Assembly (NCBI GenBank): GCA_900322035.1
Contig: ONYL01000017.1
Location: 1-40,210 of the forward strand
Length of the DNA stretch: 40,210 bases
Origin: an uncultured Prevotella sp.
GTDB taxonomy: Bacteria > Bacteroidota > Bacteroidia > Bacteroidales > Bacteroidaceae
Direction of reading: 5' to 3'
In this document: positions 13,917 through 24,200 of the stretch, piece by piece
Numbering within the stretch: position 1 is the stretch's first letter
Layout of the letters: each line of letters starts with the position of its first letter
Notes under the pieces: generated by a model
Told to the model about the DNA's origin: nothing
The model's input: the letters and a program-made list of their open reading frames with translations, nothing else
The model's database searches: none
Program-made: the position numbers and the translations under genes

Positions 13917-15179
13917 CTATTGCACCGTCACGCGATCCACATAAAATCCGTGACCGCCCACCAGAAATCCTTCCTGGGCCTGTATAAGGTCGAGGGCCTC
14001 CTGGGTGAGTGTGTAGGTATAGGCTCCGCTTCCGGAGATGTCCATTTTCTCCGATCCCGGCAGCAGTGTCCACCAGCCTGTCATGAGCTGCATCTGATGG
14101 TATTCGGCCGAAGGCTCCGTGGAGTAGTAGACCTTGAGCAGAGTCCCGGCTTTGAGCTGGGCGAAAACATCCTTACCAATGAGGTTGAAAGTCTTGTTGG
14201 GGTCGCCGTCGGGTTTGTCCCACGACACATAGTGATGTCCTTCCCAAAGCGTGCGCTCCGAAGAAATGGTGACCGTCTGGCTGGCGAGGATTCCGTTGGC
14301 TGTATAGAAGGCCAGCTCCGCACCATCCTTTGTTTTTCCCGTAAGGGTGTATTCGCCCTCGGCGAGGTCTGGGCAGGTGAGTACGATCTCACCATTGTCC
14401 TGTTGTTCAAATTCGGTCACGGTCTTGTCGCCAATGGTGATCGACGCCACCTTGTCGAGATTGATGCCGGTCAGTGTCCATGCCGCGTTGGCGTTGGCGC
14501 GATTGGCTCCGGCCGTGACAAGTGCCTTGGAGGTCACCGTCACCTTGTCGGCTCCATAGCTCTTGCCGCTGTTGTCGATGAGCGAGATTCTATAAGTGGA
14601 ATCCTGAAGATTTTCGGGCACAAGATATTGCAGTCTCTGACCGTCGCCGGTGGTTTCCAGTTCTATGTCTGTGACCTTCTGCCCACCAATGGCTACCGCC
14701 TTCACGTTGTTGAGATTACTGCCGTAGAGTGTGGCCACAGTGCCCTGGGCGACAATACGCTCAAAGCTCTTGGTCGTGGCAGCAGGATCGCCTTCCAATG
14801 GTTTCACCTTCACCAGTCCCTCGCGGCTGGTAGACTTTCCGGCCGTCGTGGTGGCAACGATTTTCAGGTCGTAAGTGCCGGCTTCAAGCTGCTGCTCTAT
14901 TTTATTGCCCTCGGCCACTTTCACTCCGTCGATATACCATGCGCAGGTGGTGTAGTCGGCGGGTGTCACCGTCAGCGACATGCTGAGCTTGCTGTCGCGG
15001 TTGAACTCGGCAAAGGTGGCCAGCTGGCCGTCAGCCCTGTCGGGAAACACGGGGTCGATGATGCGGGGATCATCGTTGGGCGAGGCCGTAGAGATAAGGT
15101 CGTCGTCGCTGCATGAGATGAGGGCCATGGATACTACGCCCATGGCAAGCAGCATGTAAGAATATATCTTTTTCATCAT
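13917..15179 (-). CDS. Surface glycan-binding lipoprotein with IPT/TIG-like domains
   Basis: Non-catalytic outer-membrane lipoprotein in the position where SusE/SGBP-B proteins stand, expected to hold the target glucan at the cell surface. The signal peptide ends at ALISC, with C23 as lipidation site, followed by SDDD, an acidic stretch that favours surface export in Bacteroidetes. An Ig/PKD-like module covers about 55-125. One or two IPT/TIG-like modules follow, with GSNLNNVKAVAIGG near 153-166 and GINLDKVASITIG near 237-249. The C-terminal ~120 residues (from RTLWEGHHYVSW) form an aromatic-rich beta domain likely to bind sugar and end the protein. Such proteins share little sequence, so the role rests mainly on position and architecture. 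It lies 24 nt after SusD. Confidence 0.85.
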   Translation of the reverse strand: MMKKIYSYMLLAMGVVSMALISCSDDDLISTASPNDDPRIIDPVFPDRADGQLATFAEFNRDSKLSMSLTVTPADYTTCAWYIDGVKVAEGNKIEQQLEAGTYDLKIVATTTAGKSTSREGLVKVKPLEGDPAATTKSFERIVAQGTVATLYGSNLNNVKAVAIGGQKVTDIELETTGDGQRLQYLVPENLQDSTYRISLIDNSGKSYGADKVTVTSKALVTAGANRANANAAWTLTGINLDKVASITIGDKTVTEFEQQDNGEIVLTCPDLAEGEYTLTGKTKDGAELAFYTANGILASQTVTISSERTLWEGHHYVSWDKPDGDPNKTFNLIGKDVFAQLKAGTLLKVYYSTEPSAEYHQMQLMTGWWTLLPGSEKMDISGSGAYTYTLTQEALDLIQAQEGFLVGGHGFYVDRVTVQ

Positions 15180-15203
15180 TATTACGGATTTTATTTGGAT
15201 GGG

Positions 15204-16877
15204 TTATTTCTGACGGTCCCACCATACTGGTGTGTGCCAATTGTCGGTGCCCCCCATACGGTCGAGCGCCTCGTCGTAGTTGGCCTTGTTGTAGGACGAC
15301 TCAAGGACGGGATAACACAGTCTGACGGGGATTTCCTTTCCGCCGGTGAGATACTGTCCCCAGCCGTAATCAGCCGGTGACTTGAGTTGGGGATAGCCTG
15401 AGCGGCGCACATTGGCCCAGCACTCGGCGGGATTGGTGAGATGCAGAATCCAGGCTTGTGTATTGATCGACTCTTCTTTTTGGGCATCGGTATGGCCGAT
15501 ACCGTTCTTCTCCTTGTAGACATTGAACTCCTCGTCGCTGACGGCCTTGCAGCCGTAACGGTCGGAGAGCAGGCTCATGGCCTTGCGCACGCCTTGCCAG
15601 TAGAGGTCCTCAACGCTTCCCCGGCCAACATTCCAGCCCTTAAGTGTTGCCTCGGCCAAGAGGAAGTCTACCTCGGCCGATGTCATGATAATGCCGGGAT
15701 TGTCGGTCCTGAGGAAATTGTTGGCCAACTTCGGGCGCACTTCCCGGTTCAATGCCGGATTGATCTTGGAGTTGGACTTTGCCATTTCGGTGAGCAGGTC
15801 ACTGGTGTATCCTGTGGGCCAAGCATCCCAGGAGTAGGCTCCGGGATCGCAGGGTTCAATCTTGATGCCCTTGCCGAGAATCTCATCGGTGAGGTCGATG
15901 CGGTTGTCGGTTCCGGTGGCGCTCATCAAGCCGTCGTAGTAGAAGCGGGCGATGCGATAGGTGCGGGGATCGCCACTGTCCCTGAGTTTGTTGAAAAGCG
16001 TGGAGCAGATGTAGCTTGGGTTGTTGGCAGGGTCATTGCCGAAAAGCAGCTGTGAGAGCCGGTTGCCACGATAGTCGGAATAAGACTCCTGGCCGAAACT
16101 CATGGAGGTGGTCATATAGTTGATGCAGGCATCGTCGCCGGCCTCCTCAATGATTCCGCCATCGGCCTTGAGGGCTTTCTCAAATTCCGTGCGGGCCTTT
16201 GCGGGATCCACATTCGAGATGCGCATGGCAAAGCGCAGGCGGAGGGAGTTGGCAAGCTTCTTCCATTTTGCCAAATCACCATGATAGATGACGTCGCCGC
16301 TTACTTTGTCTTTCGATGCGTCGATGCTGATGACGGCGGAGTCGAGCTTGTTGAAGAAATCATCATAGATGTCTTTCTGCTTGTCATACTTGGCATTGGC
16401 AATTCCCTTGATGAAGCCGTAGCCGGCCTCGCTGTAGGGGCAGTCGCCATAGATATCGGTGATAACAGACATGAGATATACCCGGTAGACATTGGCCACA
16501 GCCTTGAGGTTGGGCTTGTCGTCGGCATGCTCAATAGCGTCGACAATGTTTTTCACGGCCATGGGATAGAGTGAGGTCCAGACGCGGCTCATCTCGTTGT
16601 TGTCCACGGTGTGGTGGCCGCCATAGTTGGTGGTATTCCAACAGCCCATGAGCTGCTGGTCGAAGGCATAGAGATAGTTGCGGTAGATCTCCACCATGCC
16701 CAAGTCGCCATAGGTCTGCAGCTCAGCAGTGGTGAGCTGTGCGTTGGGGTCTATAGACGGTGCCTTGGACGGATCGGTGTTGATGCTCGTCATGGTGTCG
16801 TCGCTGCTGCACGATACGGCGGCCAGCGAAACGACGGCAATCACCGCCATAGTGATATATTGATATATTTTTTTCAT
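15204..16877 (-). CDS. SusD/RagB-family nutrient-binding outer membrane lipoprotein
   Basis: Surface lipoprotein that forms the lid of the SusC transporter and binds oligosaccharides. The signal peptide ends at AVSC with C23 as lipidation site, followed by SSDD. The chain of 557 residues is helical and tetratricopeptide-like. VITDIYGDCPYSEA near residue 137, KKLANSLRLRFAMRISNVDP near 206 and the C-terminal AECWANVRRSGYPQL are hallmarks of the SusD-like group that is divergent from Bacteroides thetaiotaomicron SusD. It follows SusC by 31 nt and is clearly in the same operon. Confidence 0.95.
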   Translation of the reverse strand: MKKIYQYITMAVIAVVSLAAVSCSSDDTMTSINTDPSKAPSIDPNAQLTTAELQTYGDLGMVEIYRNYLYAFDQQLMGCWNTTNYGGHHTVDNNEMSRVWTSLYPMAVKNIVDAIEHADDKPNLKAVANVYRVYLMSVITDIYGDCPYSEAGYGFIKGIANAKYDKQKDIYDDFFNKLDSAVISIDASKDKVSGDVIYHGDLAKWKKLANSLRLRFAMRISNVDPAKARTEFEKALKADGGIIEEAGDDACINYMTTSMSFGQESYSDYRGNRLSQLLFGNDPANNPSYICSTLFNKLRDSGDPRTYRIARFYYDGLMSATGTDNRIDLTDEILGKGIKIEPCDPGAYSWDAWPTGYTSDLLTEMAKSNSKINPALNREVRPKLANNFLRTDNPGIIMTSAEVDFLLAEATLKGWNVGRGSVEDLYWQGVRKAMSLLSDRYGCKAVSDEEFNVYKEKNGIGHTDAQKEESINTQAWILHLTNPAECWANVRRSGYPQLKSPADYGWGQYLTGGKEIPVRLCYPVLESSYNKANYDEALDRMGGTDNWHTPVWWDRQK

Positions 16878-16908
16878 AATGGTTGTTGTTGATGGTCTAT
16901 GAATGAGT

Positions 16909-19900
16909 CTAAAACTTTACATTGACATTGATGCCATAGCTCTTGCGTGAAGGCAGTGAGCCGTATTCCAGTCCCATACCCGTCGTGTTGTTGTAGTTGG
17001 AGTCGGGATCGATGTCGGGGATATTCTTCCACACGATAAACGGGTTACGGGCCACAAAGGACACGCTGAGACCTTTCACGAAGTTGTGCAGCCATGAAGT
17101 GGGCACCTGATACGACAGGGTGAGTTCACGGCATTTGACATAGGAGTTGTCGTAGATGAACATGGATGGCGCATTGCGGCACACGCTCATCCAGTAGTCC
17201 TCCGGATTGACATAGATGTCGTTGGGGCGATAGGTTCCGTCGCCATTGTCGATAACACCAGGGGCGATGAAGCCGCCTGTGGGCTTCCATGTGTCGGCAC
17301 CCTTCTTGATACCGGCAGCCTCGCGTGCTTCCTCTGAACGGTACCACTCGTCACGGCCCTGCAGGGTGGCTTTGGCTTTGCCGCTCTCATAGGCGGCACG
17401 TTCCGACATGGAGTAGAGATCCGCGCCCGCCTTGATGTCGAAGATGGCGTTGAGAGTGAGGTTCTTATAGGTCAGCGTCGTTGTCACACCGCCGGTCCAG
17501 TCCCAAGAGGCATTGCCCAGGACGTGGTTGCTCTTGTCGTATTCGGGCAGGCCGGTGGAAGGATCGATGAGCACCTGCCCGGCGGCGTTGCGCTTGAAGT
17601 CGGGACCGACGATGGAACCGAAGTTCTCGCCCACCTTGGCGGCCACCTGCACGTCGAGCCACGTGGCCTTCTCCAGCTCAAACATATCCATACCGTCGAC
17701 AAGGCGCACGACCTTATTGCTGTTCTTCGAGAAGTTGAGATTCAAATCCCAGGAGAAGTCGCGGGTCTGTATGGGGCGTGTGTTGAGGGTGATCTCTATA
17801 CCTTTATTATCGATCTCTCCGGCATTGATCAGGCGGTAGGTGTAACCTGATGTCCACGAAGTGGCCATACCCATGATCTGGTTCTTACTCTTCTGAGCGT
17901 AATAAGTGATGTCGAGTCCGAGGCGGTTGTTGAGGAATTTCGTCTCCAGACCCATCTCAAAGGAGTTGGTTTTTGTCGGCTTGAGATCCTTGTTGGGGAT
18001 GGTGCTGTTGTTGATATAGCCGATGGTGTAGCCGGGATAGGTGTATTTCGACTTGGTGTAGACGAGTCCGAGCTGATAAGGATCCGTGTCGCTACCCACC
18101 TGTGCCCACGACATGCGCAGTTTGCCGTAAGGCATCTTGCCCGCGGCATGCAGCAGCTCAGAGAATACAAATGAGCCCGAGAAGGAGGGATAGACATAGA
18201 CGTTGTTGCCCGTGGGCAGTGTAGAGCTTTGGTCGCCGCGGAGCGTGGCGTCGAGATAGAGCATGTGACGCCAGCCCAAGCTTGCGGATCCGAAGAGTGA
18301 GTTGATGCGCTTGCGGTAGCTTGAGGGTTCTATGCTGGTCTCGTTGAAGCTCGTGAGGTTCACCACGTCGCGGATCTGCATGTCCTGTGCCGTGGTCACC
18401 GTAGTTTGGTTGTTGACCTTGTAGATGTTTCCACCAACGGTGGCGTTGAAGTCAAAGTCGCCCCAGGTATTGTTATACAGGGCCAGGAGCTCGAAGTTGT
18501 ACATGCGGTTGCGGAAACTGCTGGTCTGCAGGCGTCCGGCCTCAAAGCCCGGCGTAGTGGGTGCCTTGAAGTCGTTGAAGGTGAACCAGTTGAGATCGGC
18601 ACCGAGAGTGGCCTGCAGGCGGAAGTGCCGGGTGATGTTCCATACGCCCTTGCCCGTGAGACGGAAGATGTCCTTGTTCGAGTTGTTGTAGTTCTTATAA
18701 AGATCCCAATAGGGGTTGACATTGTAGGGATCCATACCGTTCCAGTTGGAATAGTCGCCATTCTCGTCTTGATAGGTTCTCAGCCATGCCTGGTCATAAG
18801 TTGTGGCAAGGGTCATGAGATTCTTGCCTACGTTCGACTTGCTGTCGCCCAATGCAGGACGGTTCTTGACATACTCGCGGGTATAGTTGGCACTGAAGTC
18901 AAGGTCTACCTTACCCATCGTCGTATTGGCGCGCAGGTTGAAGATGTCGCGGCTCATGTTGGTCTTGGGCACGATGTCCTTGTTGCGCATATCGGTAAAG
19001 GTGAAGCGCAGCCCGGTCTTACCGTTGTTCATGCCCACGATGGCGGTGTTGGTAGCCGTGAGACCCGTGCGGAAGAATCCGGACACGTTGTCGGGAATGA
19101 TGAGGTAGGGGCGCTCCACGCCATCGAAGTATTTGAGCATGTTGGAGCCGTCGGCCTTGGGACCCCAGCTCTTGTTGGTGTTGGACACGGCATCGATGCT
19201 GTATTTGCCATTGCTGCCCATACCATACACCTGTTGCGTGTTGTTCCATTTGGCCAACTGCGTGTCGAAGGTCAGCGAGCCGTTGTATTCCACGCTCATC
19301 TTGTCTTTGGCTGCCTTCTTCGTGGTGATAAGGATCACACCGTGGCTGGCACGGCTACCGTAAAGGGCGGAAGCGGCAGGCCCCTTGAGCACCGACATCG
19401 ACTCGATATCATCAGGATTGATGCTCGATATTCCGTCGCCGAGGTCGAATCCTCCGGCACTGCCGGCACTGCCGAAGTTGGTGTTGTCCAAAGGCACGCC
19501 GTCGACAACATAGAGCGGCTGGTTGTTGCCGGTCATTTCTGTGTTACCACGCAGCACGACACGGGTGCTGCCGCTGGCACCACCCGCGGTCTGGCTCACT
19601 ACCAGACCAGCCACCTTACCGGCCAGCGAGTTGATGACATTGGTTTCCTTGGCTTTTTTCAGTTCGTCGCCCTTCACTTCTCCCACACCGTAGCCAAGGG
19701 CCTTGCGGTCGCGCTTGATGCCGAGGGCGGTGACGACGACCTCGTCGAGCGTCTTCTTGTCCTCTTCCAGCACCACCGTCATGCCGTCGGCGGCTTTCAC
19801 GGTCTGGGGCTTGAAGCCTACGTAACTGATCTCAAGAAGGGTGCCCGGGCTCACGCGCAGCGTGAAATGGCCGTCGAAGTCGGTGACCGTGGCCTGGTCC

Positions 19901-20094
19901 TTGGTGCCTTTCACCCTTACGGTGGCTCCGATGACTGGCTCTGTGCCGTCGGTGACGGTGCCCGACACCGTCTGTACCTGGTCGGCGACGGCTGATGCCA
20001 CCGACGCAACGGCTGGACGGGTAGCCATACATGGGGTCATGCTGAGCGCACAGAGACACGCCATGCAGGCTGCATTTCGATTGATTTGTTTCAT
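16909..20094 (-). CDS. SusC/RagA-family TonB-dependent transporter
   Basis: Outer-membrane beta-barrel that imports oligosaccharides using energy from TonB. Signal sequence about 1-35; then a carboxypeptidase-regulatory-like domain (about 41-120) starting VSGTVTDGTEPVIGATVRVK with DFDGHFTL; a TonB-box-like segment DEVVVTALGIKRDRKALGYG; the plug domain (to about 235) with PLYVVDGVPLDN and SMSVLKGPAASALYGSRAS; and the barrel to residue 1061. The frame continues 35 codons upstream, but MKQINRNAACMACLCAL gives a proper signal peptide, so the start at 20094 is used. That start lies 17 nt after the GH16 stop, so GH16 and SusC are co-transcribed. Confidence 0.95.
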   Translation of the reverse strand: MKQINRNAACMACLCALSMTPCMATRPAVASVASAVADQVQTVSGTVTDGTEPVIGATVRVKGTKDQATVTDFDGHFTLRVSPGTLLEISYVGFKPQTVKAADGMTVVLEEDKKTLDEVVVTALGIKRDRKALGYGVGEVKGDELKKAKETNVINSLAGKVAGLVVSQTAGGASGSTRVVLRGNTEMTGNNQPLYVVDGVPLDNTNFGSAGSAGGFDLGDGISSINPDDIESMSVLKGPAASALYGSRASHGVILITTKKAAKDKMSVEYNGSLTFDTQLAKWNNTQQVYGMGSNGKYSIDAVSNTNKSWGPKADGSNMLKYFDGVERPYLIIPDNVSGFFRTGLTATNTAIVGMNNGKTGLRFTFTDMRNKDIVPKTNMSRDIFNLRANTTMGKVDLDFSANYTREYVKNRPALGDSKSNVGKNLMTLATTYDQAWLRTYQDENGDYSNWNGMDPYNVNPYWDLYKNYNNSNKDIFRLTGKGVWNITRHFRLQATLGADLNWFTFNDFKAPTTPGFEAGRLQTSSFRNRMYNFELLALYNNTWGDFDFNATVGGNIYKVNNQTTVTTAQDMQIRDVVNLTSFNETSIEPSSYRKRINSLFGSASLGWRHMLYLDATLRGDQSSTLPTGNNVYVYPSFSGSFVFSELLHAAGKMPYGKLRMSWAQVGSDTDPYQLGLVYTKSKYTYPGYTIGYINNSTIPNKDLKPTKTNSFEMGLETKFLNNRLGLDITYYAQKSKNQIMGMATSWTSGYTYRLINAGEIDNKGIEITLNTRPIQTRDFSWDLNLNFSKNSNKVVRLVDGMDMFELEKATWLDVQVAAKVGENFGSIVGPDFKRNAAGQVLIDPSTGLPEYDKSNHVLGNASWDWTGGVTTTLTYKNLTLNAIFDIKAGADLYSMSERAAYESGKAKATLQGRDEWYRSEEAREAAGIKKGADTWKPTGGFIAPGVIDNGDGTYRPNDIYVNPEDYWMSVCRNAPSMFIYDNSYVKCRELTLSYQVPTSWLHNFVKGLSVSFVARNPFIVWKNIPDIDPDSNYNNTTGMGLEYGSLPSRKSYGINVNVKF

Positions 20095-20111
20095 TGTCTG
20101 ATTGGTTTTAT

Positions 20112-21086
20112 TTAGTTGTTCTTGATTATTTTTCTGCCTTGATGCAGCAAAATACCCTCGTGGACGGCATCTACACGCATCCCGGCAAGGTTGTACCAAG
20201 CCCCGTCGGCCTTGGCGGCGACCGGGTGACCCTTGACATCGGTGTAGACATTGTGCTGGTCTTTCTTCTGATAGATGCGCACATAGTCGATAAGCATCTT
20301 CGACTCATCGCCGGAGGCGGGCAAGGCTGTAACCGCATTGGGATCGGCTATTCCCGTGTAGTCGCCACCCACAGCGAGGTTGAATATGATGAAGTAAGGT
20401 TTGTGGAAATAAGCCGAGCGGCTGAAACCCTTCTTGATCGTCGCGGTAAAATATGGAGTGGCGTCGTTGTCGACATAGAACTTCAGATAATCGTCGTTCC
20501 AAACAGCTGTAAAAATATGGTAACCGTCGGTGAGATCCTGTGCCACGGCGACATTGCCCGGCGAAAACTGCTGGTGCCCGGCAATGTTCTCTCCCCAATG
20601 GATGGTTCCGGCCACCGTGCGATCAGCGGAGCCATTGGCCAAAGCATCCTTCATACCCATTTCCATGATGTCGATCTCACCACACTTGGGCCAATCCACT
20701 GAGTCGAAGTCCTCGCCCATCATCCAGAAAGCGGGCCACAGTCCGTTGGCCAGTTTGGGCAGTTTGATGCGGGCCTCAATCTTGCCGTGGGCAAACGAGA
20801 CCTTATGCTCACTGTTGACTCGTCCTGAAGTGAACGATTTGCCGCCGTAGTTCTCCCTTCGCGCCGTGAGTATGAGGTTGCCGTCGGCAATCGTCACGTT
20901 TTCCGGGCGCGCGGTGTAGGCCTCAAGCTCATTGTTGTAAGGGCTGTTGGTGGCTTCAACATTCCAGTTGATGCCGAGGGTGTTGGTGTCGAATTCGTCG
21001 CTCCACACTAATTCATAGTCTTGCGCGCTGGCAGTCATGTCCAATAGAAGCACGAAGATAATGCTGAAAGTCTGTTTTAAGTTCAT
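20112..21086 (-). CDS. Glycoside hydrolase family 16 endo-beta-glucanase
   Basis: Endo-acting enzyme of the laminarinase/licheninase type, expected to cut beta-1,3- or mixed-linkage beta-1,3/1,4-glucan. The catalytic motif is GEIDIMEMG, the E-x-D-x-x-E form, with E137 as nucleophile, D139 assisting and E142 as acid/base. ELVWSDEFDT near 25-34 and GLWPAFWMMG (115-124) are also family hallmarks. The start MNLKQTFSIIFVLLL gives a type I signal peptide ending TASAQ; the frame continues 47 codons upstream without signal-like features. There is no lipobox Cys, unlike many surface GH16 enzymes. The C terminus carries a short tail with YNLAGMRV and a final basic GRKIIKNN, resembling sorting-tail endings in Prevotella. 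It is first in the operon, 17 nt before susC. Confidence 0.93.
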   Translation of the reverse strand: MNLKQTFSIIFVLLLDMTASAQDYELVWSDEFDTNTLGINWNVEATNSPYNNELEAYTARPENVTIADGNLILTARRENYGGKSFTSGRVNSEHKVSFAHGKIEARIKLPKLANGLWPAFWMMGEDFDSVDWPKCGEIDIMEMGMKDALANGSADRTVAGTIHWGENIAGHQQFSPGNVAVAQDLTDGYHIFTAVWNDDYLKFYVDNDATPYFTATIKKGFSRSAYFHKPYFIIFNLAVGGDYTGIADPNAVTALPASGDESKMLIDYVRIYQKKDQHNVYTDVKGHPVAAKADGAWYNLAGMRVDAVHEGILLHQGRKIIKNN

Positions 21087-21109
21087 ATGTTTTTGGTTTT
21101 TTCCGGCTG

Positions 21110-21117
21110 CAAAGATA
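21110..21117 (-). promoter_or_regulatory. Candidate -7 box of the GH16-SusCD operon
   Basis: TATCTTTG on the minus strand, 23 nt before the GH16 ATG. No TTTG box stands at the usual distance, as expected for a promoter that depends on an activator. Direct repeats lie just upstream. Confidence 0.6.
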
Positions 21118-21138
21118 GATCGGAAAAGGCCAAAGAAG

Positions 21139-21176
21139 GGTTTGAATGCTGACAGAACAAGGTTTGAATGCTGACA
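21139..21176 (-). promoter_or_regulatory. Direct-repeat operator, probable HTCS binding site
   Basis: GGTTTGAATGCTGACA occurs twice (21139-21154 and 21161-21176, plus-strand reading), identical and in the same orientation with a 22-bp period, about two helical turns. The pair starts 22 bp upstream of the -7 box of the operon, in the place of the missing -33 box. AraC-type activators bind such direct repeats, and the adjacent HTCS ends in an AraC-type domain. Confidence 0.65.
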
Positions 21177-21222
21177 AAACTTACTGAACCACCGCCCATT
21201 ACGGCAAAAGATACAGAGAACA

Positions 21223-21262
21223 ACCATGAGGGGACAGCCCGTTGTGGCTGTCCCCTCATGGT
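21223..21262 (-). terminator. Hairpin after the HTCS gene
   Basis: Arms 21223-21239 and 21246-21262 are perfect 17-bp complements around a 6-nt loop, beginning 6 nt after the HTCS stop. The tail on the minus strand is TTGTTCTC. It separates the regulator transcript from the operon promoter. Confidence 0.7.
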
Positions 21263-21268
21263 GAAGGC

Positions 21269-24200
21269 CTACTTGCAGAATTTGCTGGGCACCGTGCCGA
21301 AATGTTTCTTGAAGACGGTACTGAAATATTTGACATTAGCGAATCCCGTCTTTATCGAAACGTCGAGCACGGAATTCCCGTCCTTCAGCAGCGCCGCAGC
21401 CCGTTCCAGCCTCAGCAGCCGGATGAAGTCTTGCGGCGACTGCCCGGTCAATGTCTTCAGCCGCCCATAGAACAGCGTTCGGCTCATGGCCATTTCCTGG
21501 CACAGCCGATCGATGGTGAAGTCCGTGTCGCTGAGATTCTCCATGACGAGTCTTGTGGCCTTGTCCACAAAAGCCTGGTCTTCGGCATTCATCTCCGCGC
21601 TTCCGGTGCTGCCCGTCACGGTGCCGTCTGTATTTTCTCTTGAATGAGCCACAGCCTCCGGCACCTCTTCGCCGTCGGCTTTCTGGGCCAGTCTGAGGCT
21701 ACGGCCGAGGTAGTACTTGCTCAGTCGGCGCCGGTTGGCAAGGATGGTCTCAATCTTCGACTCAAGTATTTCGGTATCGAAAGGCTTTGCTATATAGTCG
21801 TCGGCTCCCTTATGCAGACCGTCGATCATAAACTCCCTGGTGCTTTTTGCCGTGAGCAGGATCACGGGGAGCCATGACGTGTCTTCATTGTCCTTGATGC
21901 GCCGGCAAAGTTCGTCGCCCTGCAGGCCGGGCATCATGATGTCGGATACAACGATGTCGCATTCGCCGTGGCTGAGGTATTGCAGGGCCTCGTTGCCGTC
22001 GGAGACCGCCACAACGTGGTATTTCCTGCCAAAGGCCATGCTCATGTATTGTCGCAGGTCGCTATTGTCGTCGACAAAGAGCAGTGTATCCTTGCTCTCA
22101 CCCTCATTCTGGGGTTGGAGCGTGGCCTGCTGGTGTTCGGGCAGGGGCAGAACGAGGGTGAAGGTGCTGCCTCTGCCCTCCTCGCTTTCCCACCTCAGCT
22201 CTCCGCCGATCCGTCCGACAAGGTCGCGCGTGATGTTCAGTCCCAGTCCGTAGCCTTTCCCTTGGGCTGCGTTGGTGGCGCGATAAAAGGCCGCGAAGAG
22301 TCGGCTGCGCTCCTCACGGGGTATACCCATGCCCGTGTCGGCGACATCGAGATAGACGTGACGACGGCCGGCATGGGCCCGCAGGACGATCGTGCCGCCC
22401 GATGGGGTGTACTTGATGGCGTTGGAGATGAGATTTTCAAAAACAATGGCCAGGATAGTAGTGTCGGAGATAAACGACAGCTTTCCCGAGGGAGTTTCAG
22501 TCTTCAGTTCTATCCCTTTGTCCTGTGCCACGATCATAAACTTTCTTGCCAGCGACTGCATGTATGCCGTGGCATCGAGCAGCTGAGGATGGAAGTCGTG
22601 TCCTCTCATGCTGGCTTTCTGGAAGTCGAGGAGCTGGGTGATCATCGCCATGAGCCTGTTGCCGTTCTCTATGGCCATGTCGAGAAACTGGCGGCTGCGC
22701 GGACTCATGCCGCTGTCGGCGGCGATGTCCTTCAGTGGAGCGAGCACCAGGGTGAGGGGTGTCCGCACGTTGTGGGCCGTATTGACGAAGAAGTTGATCT
22801 TCTCCTGGTCGTAGTGCTGCCGCAAGCGGTTGCGGTAATAGTTCCAGCCCATGTAGACGAGCCACAACAGTAGTGCCGTATAGACCATCCATGCCCAGAG
22901 GGTGTTCCACCAGGGTTGGGCTATGGTGATGGGAAGCGAGACTTCTCCCAACGACTGGTGGGTGCTCTTGCTGAGACTCTTCACACGCAGCACATAGTTG
23001 CCCGGGGGCAGATTGGCAAAACGCGCGGTCTGCTGACTGATGGGCGGGCTCCACTGCCTGTCGAAGCCCTCAAGATAGCACTGGTATACGATGTCGTTCT
23101 GATAGCGGTAGTTGATGCTTTCGAAATGTACCACCAGGCTGTTTTCACCGTGGCTTAATGTCAGCTTCCCCCGATGCCTCATCCGGTAGAGTCTCTTGTG
23201 CCAGGTGCTGTCGGCCTCCACGCCCTCTACGTCGATATCCGTTATCCTCGGTGGGGCTTTGTAGGATATGGCTGCGGCTTGCATGGGAGAGATGATGACG
23301 GCGCCTTGGTTGCTGCCGAAGATAAGCCTGCCGTCGTGGAGGGCGGCGGCAGCCTGCCGCTTATATTCTCCTTCCAGTCCTTTCATGTAGTTGATGTTGA
23401 CGATGGCTGTGCCCTGCAGGCAGGCCAGCCCGCGGTCGGTACCCATCCACAGATGGTGGTGACTGTCCCAAACGAGCGACGACACCACATCGGAGGGCAA
23501 CCCTTGAGCCGTTGTCGTGTTGCTCACCCGCCGGCTGCGCAGGTCGTAGTGATAGATGCCTCCGCCGTCGGTGGCTATCCACAGCCTGCTGTTTCCGTCG
23601 AAGGTCATGGAGTTGATGAAGTAGTTGTAGTCTACGCCGCTGAACTCTTCGGGATAGAAGAAGCGGGCGACCCGCGAGGTGGCGGCATTGATGAGATAGG
23701 CACCATGAGTGGTCCCCACTGCCACGGAAGTATGGTCGGGCGACTCTATGATACACTGCACCTCCTTGATGGGGTATTCCCTACGACCCGAAGAGGAGAC
23801 ACAGACCAACGGGCCGTCGAGACACCCGATCCACATATTGCCATGACTGTCGGCCAGCAGGCTGTAGACATAGTTGGTACGCAGATTGCCCAACGAGGTG
23901 GCATAGGCCAGCCGACTGCTTCCGTCGGGCTTCACGGCATAGATGCCGTCGCCGTAGGTGGCGGCATACAGAGTGCCGTCTGATTCGGCCAAACTCAGCA
24001 CCACCTTATTATATAAGGTATGGGTCCATGTACGCAGGCGACGGTCGAAGATACTCACACCACGGTCGGTGGCATACCACAGATGGCCGCTACGGTCGGA
24101 GAGGATATAGTTGACACCGTTGTTGATGAGACTCTGCCCGTTGAGATACTCATGCCTGACAAAAACCGGATCCTGCCCGACAGGAATGGCAAGGTCTACA

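Noticed and set aside
18406-19995. Open frame of 529 codons antisense to susC
   Set aside because: It mirrors the codon structure of the GC-rich susC gene on the other strand and has no recognisable domain. Similar antisense frames over GH2 (34657-36105), the binding lipoprotein (13920-15116) and secDF (7496-8419) are rejected for the same reason.
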